Of a DNA stretch of 14,768 bases, positions 13,223-14,768 are shown piece after piece. Where the stretch lies: contig JALOMC010000044.1 in NCBI GenBank assembly GCA_025455665.1, positions 1 through 14,768 of the forward strand, given 5' to 3'. The notes beneath the pieces were generated by a model, which saw only the letters and a list, made by a program, of their open reading frames with translations, was not told where the DNA came from and did no database searches. Both the position numbers and the translations under genes were made by a program. Source of the DNA: Chitinophagaceae bacterium. Lineage in GTDB: Bacteria; Bacteroidota; Bacteroidia; Chitinophagales; Chitinophagaceae. Positions within the stretch are counted from its first letter, which is position 1; each line of letters starts with the position of its first letter.

Positions 13223-14239
13223 ATGTGTGTACGCAGGCGACTATCAGGCGCCTGGCTGCTATTGCTGGCTGCCGGCTTGCAGGTTGCTGTTCAGTCACAG
13301 GCGCAGTCGGTTATCAGTGCCGATTCATTGAGCAGCTGGGTGCAGCAGCTCAGCCACGATAGCATGGAGGGCCGCCTTACCAACTCGGCTGGGGGTAGCA
13401 AAGCAGCCCGCTGGCTCGAAAGCAGATTTTTGCTGTTGGGGCTTCACTCCGTACAGGGCAATGATGGATTCTTTCATGTGTACAACTACGAGTACGGCGA
13501 AGTAGCCATGCAGAGCGTAAACATGATGGGTGCCATTCGTGGCGGCTTGTACCCCGATAGCATCATCATCATTTCTTCGCACTACGATCATATTGGCACG
13601 GTGGCGCAGTACCAAAAGGTATTTGGTATGGATGATCCGCTGAGCAATACGCCGGTGCGCAAAGGCGATCGTATTTATAATGGGGCCAATGATAATGCAT
13701 CGGGGGTGGCCTGTATGCTGGGCCTGGCGCAATACATCAATGCCCTGCCTGTATTGCCCGATTATACGGTATTGTTTGTGGCTTTTAGTGGCGAAGAACT
13801 AGGGCTGAAAGGATCACAGGCGCTGGCAGATGAAATGGAGCCAGGATTGATCAAGCGGGTCATCAATCTGGAAATGATGGGCCGACCCCGCGGTGATAAG
13901 CCCATTCACTACACCCCCATGCTCACCGTAGCTGCTGGCGATAAGACCACGCTTGACTTATTCAATAGTCAGTACCGGCAAATGAGTAAAGACAGCTCTG
14001 GCCAGCCACTTTACAGCGTGGCCCGTAGCGCCCGGTTTGGCAGCCTGTATGAGCGAAGTGATAACTACAGTTTTTTTCTGAAAGGTATTCCTGCCAATAC
14101 CATTATGCTTACCGGCGACCGCGACCCCTACTACCATCACCCGGGCGATGAATGGAATACGCTGGACTACGAGCTGATGGCTAAAAACCTGCAAGCCATT
14201 GCTTTGTCAGTGCTGCCATTTTTATTTTCGAAAAAATAG
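13223..14239 (+). CDS. M28 family zinc aminopeptidase, secreted
   Basis: Exported di-zinc peptidase, 338 aa. The signal peptide covers about residues 1-28 (CVRRRLSGAWLLLLAAGL, then a Gln/Ala-rich cleavage region), so it acts in the periplasm or outside. Metal-site motifs in order: SSHYDHIG (His120, with Asp122 as catalytic helper), NGANDNASG (bridging Asp157), FSGEELG (general-base Glu191 and ligand Glu192), NLEMMGR (Glu217, where many members have Asp), and DPYYHHPGDEW with the last His ligand (His305 or His306). SDNYSFFLKGIP near 279-290 matches the family segment SDHxxFxxxGIP. The set is complete apart from the conservative Asp-to-Glu change. The ATG lies 20 bases after the alaS stop with no terminator between, so it is probably read through from alaS. 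Peptide specificity is not predictable. Confidence 0.92.
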   Translation: MCVRRRLSGAWLLLLAAGLQVAVQSQAQSVISADSLSSWVQQLSHDSMEGRLTNSAGGSKAARWLESRFLLLGLHSVQGNDGFFHVYNYEYGEVAMQSVNMMGAIRGGLYPDSIIIISSHYDHIGTVAQYQKVFGMDDPLSNTPVRKGDRIYNGANDNASGVACMLGLAQYINALPVLPDYTVLFVAFSGEELGLKGSQALADEMEPGLIKRVINLEMMGRPRGDKPIHYTPMLTVAAGDKTTLDLFNSQYRQMSKDSSGQPLYSVARSARFGSLYERSDNYSFFLKGIPANTIMLTGDRDPYYHHPGDEWNTLDYELMAKNLQAIALSVLPFLFSKK

Positions 14240-14286
14240 GGGAGTGGGGCGGCTAACTGACGCCTATAGATCGGGCTTCTTTCCTG

Positions 14287-14294
14287 CATATTTG
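14287..14294 (+). promoter_or_regulatory. Possible -7 box before the VOC lipoprotein gene
   Basis: CATATTTG differs from TAnnTTTG only at the first base and ends 3 bases before the ATG at 14298. The geometry matches the other short-leader boxes in the window. Confidence 0.33.
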
Positions 14295-14297
14295 TTT

Positions 14298-14765
14298 ATG
14301 CGAGCAGAAGTCCCTTCATTGTTATCAGTGCTGTGTTGGCTACTACTGGCAGCCTGCCAGCAGCCCGCACCAGCCAGGCCGGCCCCGCAGCCGCAGCCCG
14401 GTGCCTACTTCGAAATACCAGTTAGCGATATGCCTCGGGCTGTTCGTTTTTACGAAGTGGTGTTTGGCTATCGCTTTCAGCCAGATACCATCGATGGCCA
14501 TGAAATGGCAATTTTTCAGGCTGATACAGCAGGGGCCGGTATTGGTGGGGCCTTGGCCAAAGGCAGCATCTACCAGCCAGATACCAGCGGGGTACTCATT
14601 TATTTGCGCTGCGCCGATATAGCAGGCACACTGCAAAAAGCTACAGCAGCCGGTGGCAAAATATTGTACGCCCAAACACCGCTGGGCGATAGCAGTTTTG
14701 TGGCCGAAATAATGGATAGTGAGGGCAACAGAATAGCACTGCTGCAACGCCCATTTAAAAATTGA
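14298..14765 (+). CDS. Lipoprotein carrying a VOC (glyoxalase-like) domain
   Basis: A 155-aa protein from the ATG at 14298. An in-frame TTG at 14199 overlaps the M28 gene and is unlikely. Residues 1-20 form a lipoprotein signal ending LLAAC (Cys20). A Pro/Ala/Gln-rich linker (21-34) follows, then a single VOC-type domain: YFEIPVSDMPRAVRFYEVVFG (37-57), HEMAIFQAD, GVLIYLRCAD, a KATAAGGK helix turn, and DSEGNRIALLQ at the end. This is the pattern of the 'predicted enzyme related to lactoylglutathione lyase' group, which is usually cytosolic and about 120 aa. Glu39 and Glu142 are candidate metal or functional residues. The substrate is unknown. The gene lies 58 bp after the M28 peptidase and ends 3 bases before the window edge. 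Confidence 0.85.
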   Translation: MRAEVPSLLSVLCWLLLAACQQPAPARPAPQPQPGAYFEIPVSDMPRAVRFYEVVFGYRFQPDTIDGHEMAIFQADTAGAGIGGALAKGSIYQPDTSGVLIYLRCADIAGTLQKATAAGGKILYAQTPLGDSSFVAEIMDSEGNRIALLQRPFKN

Positions 14766-14768
14766 TCG

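Noticed and set aside
13871..13881. Inactivating substitution in the M28 peptidase (Glu217 for Asp)
   Set aside because: Glu can still ligate zinc, and all other ligands are present, so activity loss is not supported.
1..14768. Defence system, prophage, integron or CRISPR array
   Set aside because: No recombinase, nuclease, transposase, phage or spacer-repeat pattern was seen. Gene content is core metabolism, envelope and tRNA functions.

Overview
The window looks like chromosomal DNA from a Bacteroidota bacterium, most likely Chitinophagaceae-like. This is inferred from: the cox III / cox IV / SCO / DUF420 gene order; a DUF5522 protein; a short-signal lipoprotein starting Cys-Gln-Lys-Glu; an MGMT homologue without the acceptor cysteine; the near absence of Shine-Dalgarno sequences; and TAnnTTTG-type boxes just upstream of start codons. 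I see no tRNA, rRNA, CRISPR array, transposase, phage gene or defence system. Most of it is core housekeeping and respiration.

Region by region. (1) 1-2724, respiratory block: the 3' part of cytochrome c oxidase subunit III, a small caa3-type subunit IV, a good intrinsic terminator, then a SCO copper-delivery protein and a DUF420 membrane protein likely involved in oxidase assembly. (2) 2729-3106 (-): an alkyltransferase-like protein. (3) 3201-6388 (+): a molybdenum hydroxylase operon of the isoquinoline 1-oxidoreductase type. The small 2Fe-2S subunit is broken by an apparent out-of-frame deletion of about 55 bp. The large molybdopterin subunit is intact in frame but may have a shortened N-terminus. 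A lipoprotein overlaps the end of the large subunit by 4 bp. (4) 6460-7353 (+): a second lipoprotein behind a palindrome that contains a promoter-like box. (5) 7386-8324 (-): a DUF5522 protein and TrmB, in one transcription unit. (6) 8468-9394 (+): a conserved hypothetical protein and a DUF4870 membrane protein. (7) 9399-10370 (-): a membrane-anchored M23 peptidase with a coiled coil. (8) 10591-14765 (+): alanyl-tRNA synthetase, an M28 peptidase and a VOC-domain lipoprotein.

How they fit together. The cox block makes and metallates a terminal heme-copper oxidase. The Mo-hydroxylase operon would feed electrons from oxidation of an aromatic or aldehyde-like substrate, but its electron-transfer subunit as read here could not hold the second 2Fe-2S cluster. 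TrmB and AlaRS serve tRNA maturation and charging.

The observations I rate most worth checking are the small-subunit deletion, the possible folded leader and 15-codon upstream ORF before alaS, the EF-hand-like loop inserted in DUF420, the 26-bp duplication spanning the cox III stop codon, and the 8-bp degenerate iterons upstream of trmB. I found no clear new multi-gene system.
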